Shown: piece after piece, positions 25,369 to 34,097 of the stretch | Position numbering within the stretch: the stretch's first letter is position 1 | How the letters are laid out: each line of letters opens with the position of its first letter | Source of the DNA: Roseivivax halodurans JCM 10272 | GTDB taxonomy: Bacteria; Pseudomonadota; Alphaproteobacteria; Rhodobacterales; Rhodobacteraceae | Reading direction: 5' to 3' | Length of the DNA stretch: 64,000 nucleotides | Assembly (NCBI RefSeq): GCF_000521785.1 | Contig: NZ_JALZ01000007.1 | Coordinates: 62,001 to 126,000, forward strand | The notes under the pieces: model-generated | Databases searched by the model: none | What the model was told of the DNA's origin: nothing | What the model saw: only the letters and a program-made list of their open reading frames with translations | Made by a program: the position numbers and the translations under genes

Positions 25369-26523
25369 ATGCTGGAGCGCACCGAAGCCATCCTGTCGGA
25401 CCTCATCGCGCATCCGACCGTATCCTCTGACCCGAATGCGGCGCTGATCGACCACATGGCGGACCGGCTCGAGAGCGCCGGGGCACGTGTCGAGGTATTC
25501 CGCGACGAGAGCGGACAGAAGGCCAATCTCTGGGGCACGATCGGACCCGAGATGGCCGGCGGCGTGCTGCTCTCTGGCCATTCCGACGTTGTTCCCGTGG
25601 CCGATCAGGACTGGTCGACCGATCCATGGCAGATGACCGAACGGGGCGATCTGCTGATGGGGCGCGGCACCTGCGACATGAAGGGCTTCATCGCCGCCGC
25701 CGTCGCCATGGCGGAGGATTACGCCGCCACCAATCTGCGGCGTCCGGTGCATTTCTGTTTCACCCATGACGAGGAAGTGGGATGCCTCGGGGCCCAATCC
25801 CTCGTTCCGCTCCTCAAGGAGCGCGAGGCCCTGCCCGCCATCGCCATCGTCGGCGAGCCGACCGAGATGCGGATCATCGAGGGCCACAAGGGCTGCTGCG
25901 AATACACCGCGCGGTTCCACGGGCTCGAGGGGCACGGCTCCAATCCCGACCGCGGGGTCAACGCGGTCGCCTATGCCGTCCGCTACGTTACGCGGCTGAT
26001 GGAACTCGCCGAGGAACTGAAGCTGCGGGCCCCGCGCGAATCGCGCTTCGATCCGCCATGGACGACCGTGAACATCGGCAAGCTCGCGGGGGGCGTCGCG
26101 CATAACGTCATCCCCGGCCGTGCCGAGGTCGAATGGGAGATGCGGCCCGTCCAGTACGGCGATGCGGAATTCGTGAAGGAGCAGCTGCGGCACCTGATCG
26201 AGACCGAGCTCCTGCCCGCGATGCGCGCCGTCACGCCCTGGGCCGACATCACCGTCGAGACCATCGGCGAGGTCGTGGGGCTCGAACCGATGGACGACAA
26301 CATGGCGCGCGCGCTGGTCACCCAGCTCACGGGCGGCAACTCGGCCGACGTCGTGCCGTTCGGCACGGAGGCGGGGCTCTTCCAGGAGCTCGGCATGTCG
26401 GTCGTGGTCTGCGGTCCGGGCTCCATCGCCCAGGCGCACAAGCCCGACGAATACGTATCGCGACAGCAGCTGGCGGAATGTCTGACCATGCTCGAGGGAT
26501 TGCGGCGCAACCTCGCCGCATGA
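25369..26523 (+). CDS. M20-family deacetylase, acetylornithine-deacetylase (ArgE)-like
   Basis: A 384-residue zinc amidohydrolase. The first zinc motif LLSGHSDVVPV is at about residues 65-75 and GRGTCDMKGFIA at about 98-109. The catalytic Glu pair is in THDEEVGCLGA at about 132-142, VGEPTEMRIIEGHKG follows, and the C-terminal zinc His is in QAHKPDEYV. The dimerisation lid lies at about 170-290. ArgE removes acetyl from N-acetylornithine. Beside an ectoine-hydrolase-like gene, N-acetyl-2,4-diaminobutyrate, one carbon shorter than acetylornithine, is a sensible substrate, so it may replace DoeB/EutE. That is inference. Start ATG 25369 follows TAAGG, two bases after the doeA-like stop. Confidence 0.85.
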   Translation: MLERTEAILSDLIAHPTVSSDPNAALIDHMADRLESAGARVEVFRDESGQKANLWGTIGPEMAGGVLLSGHSDVVPVADQDWSTDPWQMTERGDLLMGRGTCDMKGFIAAAVAMAEDYAATNLRRPVHFCFTHDEEVGCLGAQSLVPLLKEREALPAIAIVGEPTEMRIIEGHKGCCEYTARFHGLEGHGSNPDRGVNAVAYAVRYVTRLMELAEELKLRAPRESRFDPPWTTVNIGKLAGGVAHNVIPGRAEVEWEMRPVQYGDAEFVKEQLRHLIETELLPAMRAVTPWADITVETIGEVVGLEPMDDNMARALVTQLTGGNSADVVPFGTEAGLFQELGMSVVVCGPGSIAQAHKPDEYVSRQQLAECLTMLEGLRRNLAA

Positions 26524-27164
26524 GCGCGGAGACGCGGCACGAGCGGCTCTATCACGAGCTGCGAAACCGCATCTGCATGCTCGATTATCCCCCCGGCGAA
26601 AAGCTCGGGGAGGAGGCGCTTGCCGCCGAATTCGGGGTCTCCCGCACCCCGCTGCGGCGGGTGCTGGGACGGCTCGCGGACGAAGGCCTCGTCGAGGCGC
26701 GGCACGGGGTCGGAACCATCGTCACCGATGTCGACGCGCGCGAGATGGGGCAGGTCTATGCCTTGCGCGAGGAGCTGGCGCAGCTGTCGGGCACCCTGAC
26801 CCCGGCGCCGGTGACGAGCGCGACGATCGCCGAAGTGCGGCGGTTCATCCACTCCTGCGAGATGCTGGCCGAAGCTCCGGACAGACGGGCCTTCGCCCGG
26901 TTCAACATGGACTGGTTCGCCTTCACGCAAGGGCTGATCGGCAACGAGGCCCTCGCCGAAGTGTCGGAACGGCTCCATTTCCGCACAACCCGCATCTGGC
27001 TGCAGGCCATCGGACGGCTCGACCTCAACGCCGAGATCGCGGCCTTCCGCGAAGAGATCCGCCAGGTCGCGACCGCGCTCGAAGCGGGCGATATGGCCGC
27101 AGTCGGCATGATCCGCCGGGCGCACGTCTCGATGAGCTACAGACGGCTCTCGGCGGTGATGTGA
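26520..27164 (+). CDS. GntR-family transcriptional regulator (FCD-type)
   Basis: A 214-residue regulator. The N-terminal GntR winged helix (about residues 5-70) has LRNRICMLDYPPGEKLGEEALAAEF and the recognition helix SRTPLRRVLGRLADEGLVE, then the wing HGVGTIV. The C-terminal domain (about 80-210) is all-helical, FCD-like (YALREELAQLSG; NEALAEVSERLHFRT). It starts with an ATGA overlap on the M20 gene, so it is made with the two hydrolases. It probably senses the imported solute or a breakdown product and acts on the 440-base divergent region. Confidence 0.88.
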   Translation: MSAETRHERLYHELRNRICMLDYPPGEKLGEEALAAEFGVSRTPLRRVLGRLADEGLVEARHGVGTIVTDVDAREMGQVYALREELAQLSGTLTPAPVTSATIAEVRRFIHSCEMLAEAPDRRAFARFNMDWFAFTQGLIGNEALAEVSERLHFRTTRIWLQAIGRLDLNAEIAAFREEIRQVATALEAGDMAAVGMIRRAHVSMSYRRLSAVM

Positions 27165-27166
27165 TG

Positions 27167-27189
27167 CGGGCAGCCGGGGGCCGCCCGCT
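27167..27189. terminator. Hairpin between convergent GntR and metallo-hydrolase genes
   Basis: A 6-bp outer stem GCGGGC/GCCCGC with a 3-bp inner stem and one mismatch. No clear U tract on either strand. Confidence 0.35.
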
Positions 27190-27201
27190 CCATCGCGCGG
27201 A

Positions 27202-27987
27202 TCAGAGCTCGTCGTTGGCGGGATACCAGTCGGGCATCATGACCTCGGCCGTCTCCACCATCTCCGCGAAGGCCTGCGGATCCTGAGTGCCGCCGTCGCG
27301 GCCGCGGTAATGGTAGGGATAGACGTAGGTCGGGTTGAACGCGTTCACCCCTTCGGCCGCCTGCTCCGCCGACATGGTGAACGGCAGGTTCATGCAGACG
27401 AAGGCGAGGTCGATGTCCTCGAGCGCCTGCATGTCCGGGGTCACCTCGGTGTCGCCGGAAATGTAGACGCGGAAGCCAGCGAAGCCGAGGATGTAGCCGT
27501 TGTCGCGCCCCTCGGGATGGACGTTCTGACGCTCTTCGGTGGTGTTGTAGGCCGGGATCGCCTCGATGGAGAGACCTTCCCATTCTGTGCTCTCGCCGTT
27601 GCCGATCTGCTCGGACATGCCCGCGAGATCCTCGGGCAGCATGTCGCCCACCGCGGGGTTGGTCACGAGGTGAACCCCCTCGCCCACGAGCGCGGAGAGC
27701 GTATCCGCCTCGTAGTGATCGCCGTGTTCGTGCGTGATGAGAATGAGGTCCGGGGCGGGCAGATCCGAATAGGCCTCGGCGCCGCCGACGGGATCGACAT
27801 AGATGACCCCCTTCGGTGTCTCCATGACGAAGGACGCATGGCTCACCGGGTGAACCGTGATCTCACCCTCGTCGGTCTGGAACGTGTTCGACATGTTCGC
27901 CTGGGCCATGGTTGCGTAAGGCAGGACGGTCAGGGCGCCGGCGGCGGCCCCGGTGGTGGCAAGGAAGGCGCGGCGGGTCTGGATCAT
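27202..27987 (-). CDS. Tat-exported metallo-beta-lactamase-fold hydrolase (UlaG-like)
   Basis: A 261-residue protein with a twin-arginine signal at residues 1-30 (TRRAFLATTGAAAGALT, then a cut near TMA-QA). The mature domain is an MBL fold with the metal motif THEHGDHYEADT (HxHxDH) at about residues 86-97, VYISGDTEV (metal Asp) near residue 175, and PYHYRGRD as the last His region. It is shorter than classical MBL nucleases and closest to UlaG-like lactonase-type hydrolases; the substrate is unknown. AGGAAAG precedes the ATG. It is convergent with the GntR gene and lies just outside the photosynthesis block. Confidence 0.85.
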   Translation of the reverse strand: MIQTRRAFLATTGAAAGALTVLPYATMAQANMSNTFQTDEGEITVHPVSHASFVMETPKGVIYVDPVGGAEAYSDLPAPDLILITHEHGDHYEADTLSALVGEGVHLVTNPAVGDMLPEDLAGMSEQIGNGESTEWEGLSIEAIPAYNTTEERQNVHPEGRDNGYILGFAGFRVYISGDTEVTPDMQALEDIDLAFVCMNLPFTMSAEQAAEGVNAFNPTYVYPYHYRGRDGGTQDPQAFAEMVETAEVMMPDWYPANDEL

Positions 27988-28092
27988 CTGGTCTTTCCTC
28001 TCCTGTCGTCTTCGCAGGCAAGGTAGAGCCCCGCCATTCGGCGCCAAATCCCCGTGTTCAATTCGCCGTGGGGGGGGCGGCGCGACGGGGCG

Positions 28093-28497
28093 CTACCGCC
28101 CGAGAGCGTCGAGATAGGCCCAGATATCCGCGGCGCCTGTGCTCTGTCGGAAAGCCATGCGCGCGCGGGCCGCGGGGTCGCCGAGGACGTTCTTTGTGTA
28201 TTGCGTCGGGTTCTCGATATAGGCGGCGAAGTCGTCGGGGGTCCACGTCACCCCCTGCTCCCCGAGCCGGGTCAGCCAGCGCGAATAGTTGAAGCCGGGC
28301 TGGGCTCCGGCCCGTCCGCCGGCCGCGCCATAGAGGTTCGGGCCGGCAAGCCCACCGCCGCGCAGGACCGTGCCGTCCGGTGCCACGATGCGGTGGCACG
28401 CCGTACAATTGGAAAAGAGCGCCTCGCCGCGCGCGACGTCCTGCGCCATTGCCGGCGCGGCGACGGCCCAGAGGGCAACACAAAGAAAACGAACCAT
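28093..28497 (-). CDS. Periplasmic c-type cytochrome next to hemA (cycA position)
   Basis: A 134-residue exported monohaem cytochrome c. The signal peptide is MVRFLCVALWAVAAPAMA (cut before Gln19). The haem site is CTACH at residues 31-35 and the likely axial ligand is Met114 in RMAFR. The mature size, about 116 residues, fits a soluble c551/c552-type electron carrier. In roseobacter photosynthesis clusters a cytochrome gene follows hemA, and a role as electron donor to the reaction centre is plausible but not shown. The start at 28495-28497 has GGAG eight bases upstream; a longer in-frame start would add nine residues and weaken the signal peptide. Confidence 0.85.
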   Translation of the reverse strand: MVRFLCVALWAVAAPAMAQDVARGEALFSNCTACHRIVAPDGTVLRGGGLAGPNLYGAAGGRAGAQPGFNYSRWLTRLGEQGVTWTPDDFAAYIENPTQYTKNVLGDPAARARMAFRQSTGAADIWAYLDALGR

Positions 28498-28584
28498 CGG
28501 GCGCGCTCCGGACAAGACCCACACGCCGAGATAAGTATCCGCGCGCCCAAGGAAAGGTAAAGGCGCGCAAGATCCCGTGTCTCC

Positions 28585-29799
28585 TCAGGCCACCGCCCGG
28601 GCCAGGGCGCATTGCCGCCAGAGCGTTTCGAGGGCACGCACCAGATGATCGATATCGTCGTCCGAATGCAGCGGGCCGGGAGTGAAGCGCAACCGTTCGG
28701 TGCCCTTCGGCACGGTCGGATAGTTGATCGGCTGCACGTAGATCCCGAAATCCTGCATGAGGATATCCGCCAGCATCCGGCACTTCACCGGATCCTGGAT
28801 CATCACCGGGATGATGTGGCTGTCGTTCGGAAGATGCGGGATGCCCATCGCGTCGAGCCGGGCCCGCAGTTTCTTCACCTGCGCACGCTGGCGCATCCGC
28901 TCCATCTCGCTGCGCTTGAGATGCGCGACCGACACCTGAGCCGCCGCGGCCACGGCCGGCGGCAGAGCCGTCGTGAAGATGAAGCCGGAGGCGAAGGACC
29001 GGATGAAATCGCACAGCGCCTCCGATCCGGTGATGTAGCCGCCGACGACGCCGAAGGCCTTGCCGAGCGTGCCCTCGATCAGCGTGATCCGGTCCGCGAG
29101 ACCGCGTTCTTCGGAGACGCCGCCACCGCGGGGCCCGTACATGCCGACCGCGTGCACCTCGTCGAGATAGGTCATCGCGCCGTGCTTCTCCGCGACCTCG
29201 ACGATCTCCTCCATCGGGCAGATGTCTCCGTCCATCGAATAGACACTCTCGAAAGCGACGATGGGCGTCGCCTCCTTCGGAAGGTCCGACAGCTTGGCGT
29301 CGAGATCCTCGGGGTCGTTGTGCCGCCAGATCACCTTGCCTGCACGGGAATGACGGATGCCCTCGATCATGGAGGCGTGGTTCTTCTCGTCCGAGAGGAT
29401 CACCGCATTCGGCAGCCTCGATCCGAGCGTCGAGAGCGCCGCCCAGTTCGACACGTAGCCGGAGGTAAAGAGCAGAGCCCGCTCCTTGCCGTGCAGATCC
29501 GCAAGCTCGGCCTCTAGCAGCGCATGCTGGTGCGTGTTGCCGGAGATGTTGCGGGTGCCGCCGGCGCCGGTGCCGCAGGCCCGCGCGGTCTCGCACATCG
29601 CGTCGATCACGGCGGGGTGCTGACCCATGCCGAGATAATCGTTCGAGCACCAGACCGTCACCTCCTCGGGGGTGGCGGCGGCGTGGCTGATGGCCTTCGG
29701 GAAGGCGCCCGCCTCGCGTTCGAGCTCCGCGAAAATGCGGTAATTGCCTTCTTTCTTCAGTGCCTCCAGAGCGCCTTTGAACATGGCGTCATAATCCAT
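28585..29799 (-). CDS. hemA: 5-aminolevulinate synthase
   Basis: A 404-residue fold-I PLP enzyme condensing glycine and succinyl-CoA to 5-aminolevulinate, the first step of tetrapyrrole synthesis in alphaproteobacteria. Visible features: [12 protein letters not shown] at about 51-62, [17 protein letters not shown] at about 76-92, the [15 protein letters not shown] block at about 213-227 and the PLP lysine Lys247 in [10 protein letters not shown]. It overlaps the puhE stop by 11 bases, so it is translated from the acsF-puhE-hemA message. Placing it in the photosynthesis operon ties precursor supply to pigment demand. Confidence 0.97.
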   Translation of the reverse strand: MDYDAMFKGALEALKKEGNYRIFAELEREAGAFPKAISHAAATPEEVTVWCSNDYLGMGQHPAVIDAMCETARACGTGAGGTRNISGNTHQHALLEAELADLHGKERALLFTSGYVSNWAALSTLGSRLPNAVILSDEKNHASMIEGIRHSRAGKVIWRHNDPEDLDAKLSDLPKEATPIVAFESVYSMDGDICPMEEIVEVAEKHGAMTYLDEVHAVGMYGPRGGGVSEERGLADRITLIEGTLGKAFGVVGGYITGSEALCDFIRSFASGFIFTTALPPAVAAAAQVSVAHLKRSEMERMRQRAQVKKLRARLDAMGIPHLPNDSHIIPVMIQDPVKCRMLADILMQDFGIYVQPINYPTVPKGTERLRFTPGPLHSDDDIDHLVRALETLWRQCALARAVA

Positions 29800-30592
29800 G
29801 AGCGTCCTCCCCCGTCGTCGTGGTGGTGTTGGGCGCGGGCAACATCCAGCGCCAGAGTTTCTCGTCGGGCAGCGGCAGAACCATGAACCAGTGCTCGAGG
29901 AGGGCGAGTGCGGTCATCGCGGCCAGAAGCGCGAAGCCCGCGGCGGCCGCCGGATCGGCCGCGGTGAAGAGAAGCGTCAGCCACACCGCGCAGGCGGAAG
30001 CGAGCGCGGTGACCGAGATCGGGAACAGCCAGTTGACGCTGGTCTTGCGGAAATGGCTCGGCACGTGGGCAAGCGCCGCAGGCATGAACTCGGTGTTGAT
30101 CCGCGGCACGCCGAGAAAGAGGTTCAGTTTCGCCGAGACCCGCGCGAAGAACAGAAGCGCGAAGGTGTAGAAACCGAAGGCGTTGGCGGCGTGCTCGGTC
30201 AGGACCCACAGCGCCAGCAGCGTGCCGGCGAGCAGCATCTCGTGATAGGCGAGCACCCCCCAGGCGCGGATGAACCGCTCCCATTCCGGCAGGTGCCGGG
30301 GGCAGACATGCGCGTTCGGCCCAGTGATCGTGCCGGTGAGGAACGCCATCTCGATCCAGCCCCAGACCGCGAGAGCGGAGAGGAACGCGAGATAGATGCC
30401 GGTGATGCCCGGATCGCCTGCCGAGGCCCAAAGCCCCCAGAGCCCGAACACGAGCATCGGCACCGCGAGCATCGTAGCCCGCGCCCCGGTCCCGGCCCGG
30501 TCCGCGCGGCGCACGACGAGCAGGATCGCCCCGGTGGAGAACCACCAGGCGAAGAGCGCAAAAAGCGCGGCGATCCAGGACGCGTCGTTCAC
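29789..30592 (-). CDS. puhE: Photosynthetic complex assembly protein PuhE
   Basis: A 267-residue membrane protein (DUF3623/PuhE) with about seven predicted helices, the first at residues 6-26 and the last near 220-245. Conserved blocks include [10 protein letters not shown] and the [12 protein letters not shown] segment. In Rhodobacter, puhE loss slows reaction-centre assembly and alters bacteriochlorophyll synthesis. The start codon is GTG (30590-30592); upstream in-frame sequence crosses a dispersed hairpin repeat and has no similarity. The 3' end overlaps hemA by 11 bases. Confidence 0.9.
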   Translation of the reverse strand: MNDASWIAALFALFAWWFSTGAILLVVRRADRAGTGARATMLAVPMLVFGLWGLWASAGDPGITGIYLAFLSALAVWGWIEMAFLTGTITGPNAHVCPRHLPEWERFIRAWGVLAYHEMLLAGTLLALWVLTEHAANAFGFYTFALLFFARVSAKLNLFLGVPRINTEFMPAALAHVPSHFRKTSVNWLFPISVTALASACAVWLTLLFTAADPAAAAGFALLAAMTALALLEHWFMVLPLPDEKLWRWMLPAPNTTTTTGEDAHGL

Positions 30593-30605
30593 CGCATCTC
30601 CCCCG

Positions 30606-30652
30606 CTTCTTCTTGACGGAAATATCCCGGGGGTCTGGGGGCAGAGCCCCCA
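30606..30652. repeat. Dispersed hairpin repeat, copy 2 (long-arm variant)
   Basis: CTTCTTCTTGACGGAAATAT, then CCCGGGGGTC and a GGGGGC-AGA-GCCCCC hairpin. It lies between the acsF stop and puhE start. Read on the minus strand it gives a hairpin followed by ATATTTCC, a possible partial terminator after acsF. Confidence 0.8.
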
Positions 30653-30683
30653 GCCTTGGCCTCGATATGTGCCCGGACCACCA

Positions 30684-31823
30684 TCAGTAGGCCGGCTCCA
30701 GCCGTGTGCTCTCGGGCAGCTCGTGCCGATGCGCCGGGATCGTGTAGAGCCGGGCAAAGCACCAAGCCGCCTTGGCCTGGTTGGACCAGGATCTGAGCCG
30801 TCCCGCGACCCCGCCCTCTTTCTTGCCCTTGGCGATCGCGACGTTGGCGCGGCTCAGCCCCTCGAGCGTCGGCTGCCAGGCCGGGTGGTCGATGTCGAGC
30901 GTGATCGGGAAGATCTGCTCGGAGAGGATGCTCGTCTTGCGGAAGACCTCGTGCCCGTACCAGTCGGGATCGACCCCGAGCGCCTTGTGAAAGGCCGGCC
31001 GCTGGTGGTCGCGCACGTACATCGTCGCGAATACCGCCGTCAGGAAGAACTTGATCCACCAGACATTGACGCCCGAGGTCAGCTTGGGGTCGGTCTTCAT
31101 CAGGAGCGCGAAGGCCTCGCCGTGGCGGAACTCGTCGTTGCACCATTCCTCGAACCACTTGAAGATCGGGTGGAACCGGTGCTCGGGGTGGGCCTGCAGG
31201 TGGCGGAAGATCGTGATGTAGCGGGCGTAGCCGATCTTTTCCGACAGGTAGGTCGCATAGTAGATGAATTTTGGCCGGAAGAAGGTGTATTTCTTCTTCT
31301 GCGTCAGGAAGCCGAGATTCACCGCAACGCCCGCCTCGCGCAGCGCGTCGTTGATGAAACCCGCGTGCCGCGCCTCGTCCCGCGCCATCAGCTGGAAGAG
31401 CTGCGTGACGTCCTTGTTGGACCCGCGCCGCTTCATCTCCTTGTAAAGGACGCAGCCCGAGAACTCGGCGGTGCAGGAGGAGATCAGGAAGTCGATGAAC
31501 TCCTTCTTGAGCTGCGGCTCCATCCCCTCCCAGTCGACATGGTCCCAGTCCTCGGTCTTCTTGAAGTGGCCCTTATTGGGATCGGCGACCATCTCGGCGA
31601 TGAGCGCGTCCCAGTCCCGGCGCACCGGGCTGACGTCGATCGCGTCGAGTTGGTCGAAATCCGTCGTGTAGAAGCGCGGCGTCAGCAGCGTGTTCTGCAT
31701 CGCCACATCCGTGGCGAACTTGCTGTCGAGCTTGGCCTGCTCTTCCTGGATGGCGAGCCCTTCCTCGGCGGTCGAGGCGCGGGCGCGGGCGTCTGCGGCG
31801 AGATCGCTGTTCTGCACGTTCAT
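30684..31823 (-). CDS. acsF: Aerobic Mg-protoporphyrin IX monomethyl ester cyclase
   Basis: A 379-residue di-iron monooxygenase that forms ring E of bacteriochlorophyll using oxygen. The ferritin-like ligand set is visible: Glu in CTAEFSGCVLYKE, EARH in MARDEARHAGF, Glu in the FKWFEEWCNDEFRHGEAF block and the second ExxH there. The length is typical of AcsF. Using AcsF rather than the radical-SAM enzyme BchE for this step marks an aerobic phototroph. It overlaps the start of the small upstream gene by four bases (ATGA) and is followed by a hairpin repeat, then puhE and hemA. Confidence 0.96.
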   Translation of the reverse strand: MNVQNSDLAADARARASTAEEGLAIQEEQAKLDSKFATDVAMQNTLLTPRFYTTDFDQLDAIDVSPVRRDWDALIAEMVADPNKGHFKKTEDWDHVDWEGMEPQLKKEFIDFLISSCTAEFSGCVLYKEMKRRGSNKDVTQLFQLMARDEARHAGFINDALREAGVAVNLGFLTQKKKYTFFRPKFIYYATYLSEKIGYARYITIFRHLQAHPEHRFHPIFKWFEEWCNDEFRHGEAFALLMKTDPKLTSGVNVWWIKFFLTAVFATMYVRDHQRPAFHKALGVDPDWYGHEVFRKTSILSEQIFPITLDIDHPAWQPTLEGLSRANVAIAKGKKEGGVAGRLRSWSNQAKAAWCFARLYTIPAHRHELPESTRLEPAY

Positions 31824-32116
31824 GACATCACCTCGTCCGAGAAGGAGAATTCGCAGAGCTCCATGACCTCGAAATCGCCCGTCAGGCGGGTCCAGAGACG
31901 CTCCAGCGCGCTCGCGCGGAAAATCGTCGCCTCGCGCTCCTCGCTCACGACCTCGCCGAACGGGGCCATGATCTCGGGGCCATGCACCTTCACCTCGTCG
32001 CCCGGATAGACCGTGGTCCCGTTGTTGAAGCGCACATGCGCGTGCAGGCTCTCGAAGCAGTGGCTGATCTCGACGGTGCACGGGGCCCGTTCGATGTCCT
32101 TTGTCAGTAATCCCAT
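31820..32116 (-). CDS. Conserved small protein of the puh-acsF operon, function unknown
   Basis: A 98-residue soluble protein with no membrane segment. Visible features are an N-terminal MGLLTKDIERAP, two His residues in ISHCFESLHAHVRF, a VYPGDEVKVHG beta-like stretch and an acidic C-terminus (CEFSFSDEV). GGAGGGAAG lies just before the ATG. It overlaps acsF by four bases, so it is translationally coupled to the oxygen-dependent cyclase. Its position matches the unnamed gene between puhC and acsF in other Rhodobacterales clusters (the puhD position), but I cannot equate it with PuhD. A role in cyclase function or metal supply is possible by context only. Confidence 0.8.
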   Translation of the reverse strand: MGLLTKDIERAPCTVEISHCFESLHAHVRFNNGTTVYPGDEVKVHGPEIMAPFGEVVSEEREATIFRASALERLWTRLTGDFEVMELCEFSFSDEVMS

Positions 32117-32138
32117 GGTTCTTCCCTCCCTATGGGCG

Positions 32139-32594
32139 TTATCGCAGCAGCGTGGCGAAGGCCGCCGCGTTGTCCGCGCCGAACCCCATGAGGTCGGCGC
32201 TCCAGCCGGTGGACGGATCGTGGATCGCCACGCGGCCGTTCTCGGTGCCGACGAGCCGGATCGGCCCGTCGAGCGGAACTCTTGCATTCGTGCGCTTGCG
32301 CTCGAGCACGCGCCACACGCCCGACACGAACCCGCCCTCCTCGGGCGAGAGGTCGGCGATGACGGTCCCGGTTTCGTCCATCACCCGGGCCGCGCCGCTG
32401 AGATCGCCGGACAGGAACAGGATGCGTTCCTCCACGACGGGACTTTGCGGCGGCGTCGCCTCGAGGGGGCGGTCGCTCCAGACGGCGAAGCTCGTGATCG
32501 CGAGGCTGGTCACGACTAGCGCGACGAGCCCCCGCACGAGCGGCACCGGGACCAGCTCTTCACTCGGCTTGCGGAAATCGGTGTTGGTGGTCAT
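32139..32594 (-). CDS. puhC: Photosynthetic complex assembly protein PuhC
   Basis: A 151-residue protein with a cytoplasmic N-terminus, one membrane helix at about residues 20-40 (LVRGLVALVVTSLAITSFAVW) and a periplasmic domain carrying the PuhC-type segment GGFVSGVWRVLERKR near residues 86-100 and the terminal DNAAAFATLLR. In Rhodobacter, PuhC aids organisation of the core photosynthetic complex. The ATG at 32592-32594 is chosen over one nine codons upstream because it matches the operon spacing (13 bases after puhB) and the usual N-terminus. Confidence 0.88.
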   Translation of the reverse strand: MTTNTDFRKPSEELVPVPLVRGLVALVVTSLAITSFAVWSDRPLEATPPQSPVVEERILFLSGDLSGAARVMDETGTVIADLSPEEGGFVSGVWRVLERKRTNARVPLDGPIRLVGTENGRVAIHDPSTGWSADLMGFGADNAAAFATLLR

Positions 32595-32607
32595 CGCTGC
32601 CTCTCCC

Positions 32608-33240
32608 TCATTCCGCCGCAACCGCGGCGGCTTGCGCGACGCGCTCCACCTGCGGTGTCGTGAGCCGGGCCTGCGCGGCGTCGGCGATCATCGCCGCGAC
32701 GCGCCCGGCCTCGGGGATGCAGCGCAGCGCGGGTTGCGGCGATGCGATCTTCCACGGCCGGCAATGCGGCCAGAGGGTGAGATAGGCGAACCGCGGCCCA
32801 CCCTTCAGCTGCAGCGCGATGGTGCCGGTGCCGCGAGGACCGTGGGCAAGGTCGGCCGCGGCGATCTTGGTATAGGGCAGGTTGAGCGTCAGCGTCAGCG
32901 CAGCGCCGACACGCAGCGCGATGCGCCGGTTGGTGACCGTGTAGACGGAACTGCGCGCCTGGATCACGCCGAAGCCGATCAGCAGCGCCAGGACGATCCC
33001 CCCGAGGACGAGGAACGGCACGGCGTAGCCCACGGCAGCGCGCAGCGGGACCAGATCCATCAGCGACACGAACCGCCAGATCGCCAGAAGGGCGAAGTAG
33101 CCGGCAACCCAGGGCAGGCTCAGCGCCTGCCAGCTGAGCGCCCAGGCGTCCGGGCGCCCCTGCCAGAGGATTTGCTCGCCCTCGGGCGGCAGCTCCGGCA
33201 GGCCCTTGATCGGCTCGACTGCAAAATCGTCGTGATCCAT
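32608..33240 (-). CDS. puhB: Reaction-centre assembly protein PuhB
   Basis: A 210-residue membrane protein with about three predicted helices (about residues 40-60, 65-90 and 95-115) and a PH-like cytoplasmic domain: YTVTNRRIALRVG near 98-110 and LPYTKIAAADLA near 121-132 are bPH-2-like blocks. The N-terminus GEQILWQGRPD is typical. PuhB dimerises and helps reaction-centre H subunit and core complex assembly. It follows puhA in the same operon, 62 bases downstream, and precedes puhC. Confidence 0.9.
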   Translation of the reverse strand: MDHDDFAVEPIKGLPELPPEGEQILWQGRPDAWALSWQALSLPWVAGYFALLAIWRFVSLMDLVPLRAAVGYAVPFLVLGGIVLALLIGFGVIQARSSVYTVTNRRIALRVGAALTLTLNLPYTKIAAADLAHGPRGTGTIALQLKGGPRFAYLTLWPHCRPWKIASPQPALRCIPEAGRVAAMIADAAQARLTTPQVERVAQAAAVAAE

Positions 33241-33302
33241 GTCTTTCCCTCCCCTTCGTCGGGCCGCGGCGCGTGGCTGGCGCGCCCGCGGCCCCATTGT
33301 CC

Positions 33303-34073
33303 TCAGAGCCGCGGGATCTCGCGCTTGGCGTCGGCATAGAGAAGACCGCCACCGTAATAGGCCATGATCTTCTCTTCCTCGAGCTTGGTGACCTCGCCCG
33401 GCGCCTTGGTGGTCGGCACCCCGGCGAAATGCTTGCCGTAGATCGAGCGGACCTGGACCTGGCTCGGCCAGATCCGCGCCATGGTCATGGGCACGAGCCG
33501 CTTGCCCCCACCGTGTTCGGGCTCGAGCGAGATCTCGAGATAGCGCACAAGCTGCTCCGGCGCGTCGACCCACATGTCGGAGATCATGCCGACGATGACG
33601 TCGTCACCCGAGACGACCGGCATGCCGCGTGGATCGAACCCGGCCCGGAACGCGAAGCCGCCCGCCGCCATTGGCACGATCTTGGGATGGCCATGCCCGT
33701 CGAGTTCGGGCGCGTCCTCGCGGGGGCACCACGACCCGGGGCCGACGCCGGCCAGCATCGCATCGCCCGTCGGCGCGAAGGGAAAGCCCCCCGCCGCGTT
33801 CGTCGCCTCCATGGCCAGGTCCGTCCGGTCGATGTTCTGGCCCGACGGAACGGCCTTCTCGCCCTTGCCGTGCGGCAGCCGGAACACCTTGTCCGACGGC
33901 ACCGGCCAGATACCGCCCGCATCAGCGCGGGTGCCGTCCTCGTCGACAAGCGGATAGCCCTCACGCTGGTTCTCACGCTGCAGGTAGATGACGAGGCCGA
34001 CGAAGAAGATGAAGAAGATCCAGAGCGAGAGACTCGCCAGATCCAGGTTCCCGAATGGATAATCGTTGATCAT
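33303..34073 (-). CDS. puhA: Photosynthetic reaction centre H subunit
   Basis: A 256-residue H subunit. One N-terminal membrane helix at about residues 12-32 (LASLSLWIFFIFFVGLVIYL) is followed by YLQRENQREGYPL and the cytoplasmic PRC-barrel domain (SGDDVIVGMISDMWVDAPEQLVRYLEI region, about 155-185). It caps the L/M core on the cytoplasmic side and helps proton delivery to QB. It lies 24 bases downstream of lhaA in the bchFNBHLM-lhaA-puhABC superoperon. The puf genes for L, M and LH1 are not in the window. Confidence 0.97.
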   Translation of the reverse strand: MINDYPFGNLDLASLSLWIFFIFFVGLVIYLQRENQREGYPLVDEDGTRADAGGIWPVPSDKVFRLPHGKGEKAVPSGQNIDRTDLAMEATNAAGGFPFAPTGDAMLAGVGPGSWCPREDAPELDGHGHPKIVPMAAGGFAFRAGFDPRGMPVVSGDDVIVGMISDMWVDAPEQLVRYLEISLEPEHGGGKRLVPMTMARIWPSQVQVRSIYGKHFAGVPTTKAPGEVTKLEEEKIMAYYGGGLLYADAKREIPRL

Positions 34074-34097
34074 TGCCCTGGTCCTCCTCGGCCGGGT

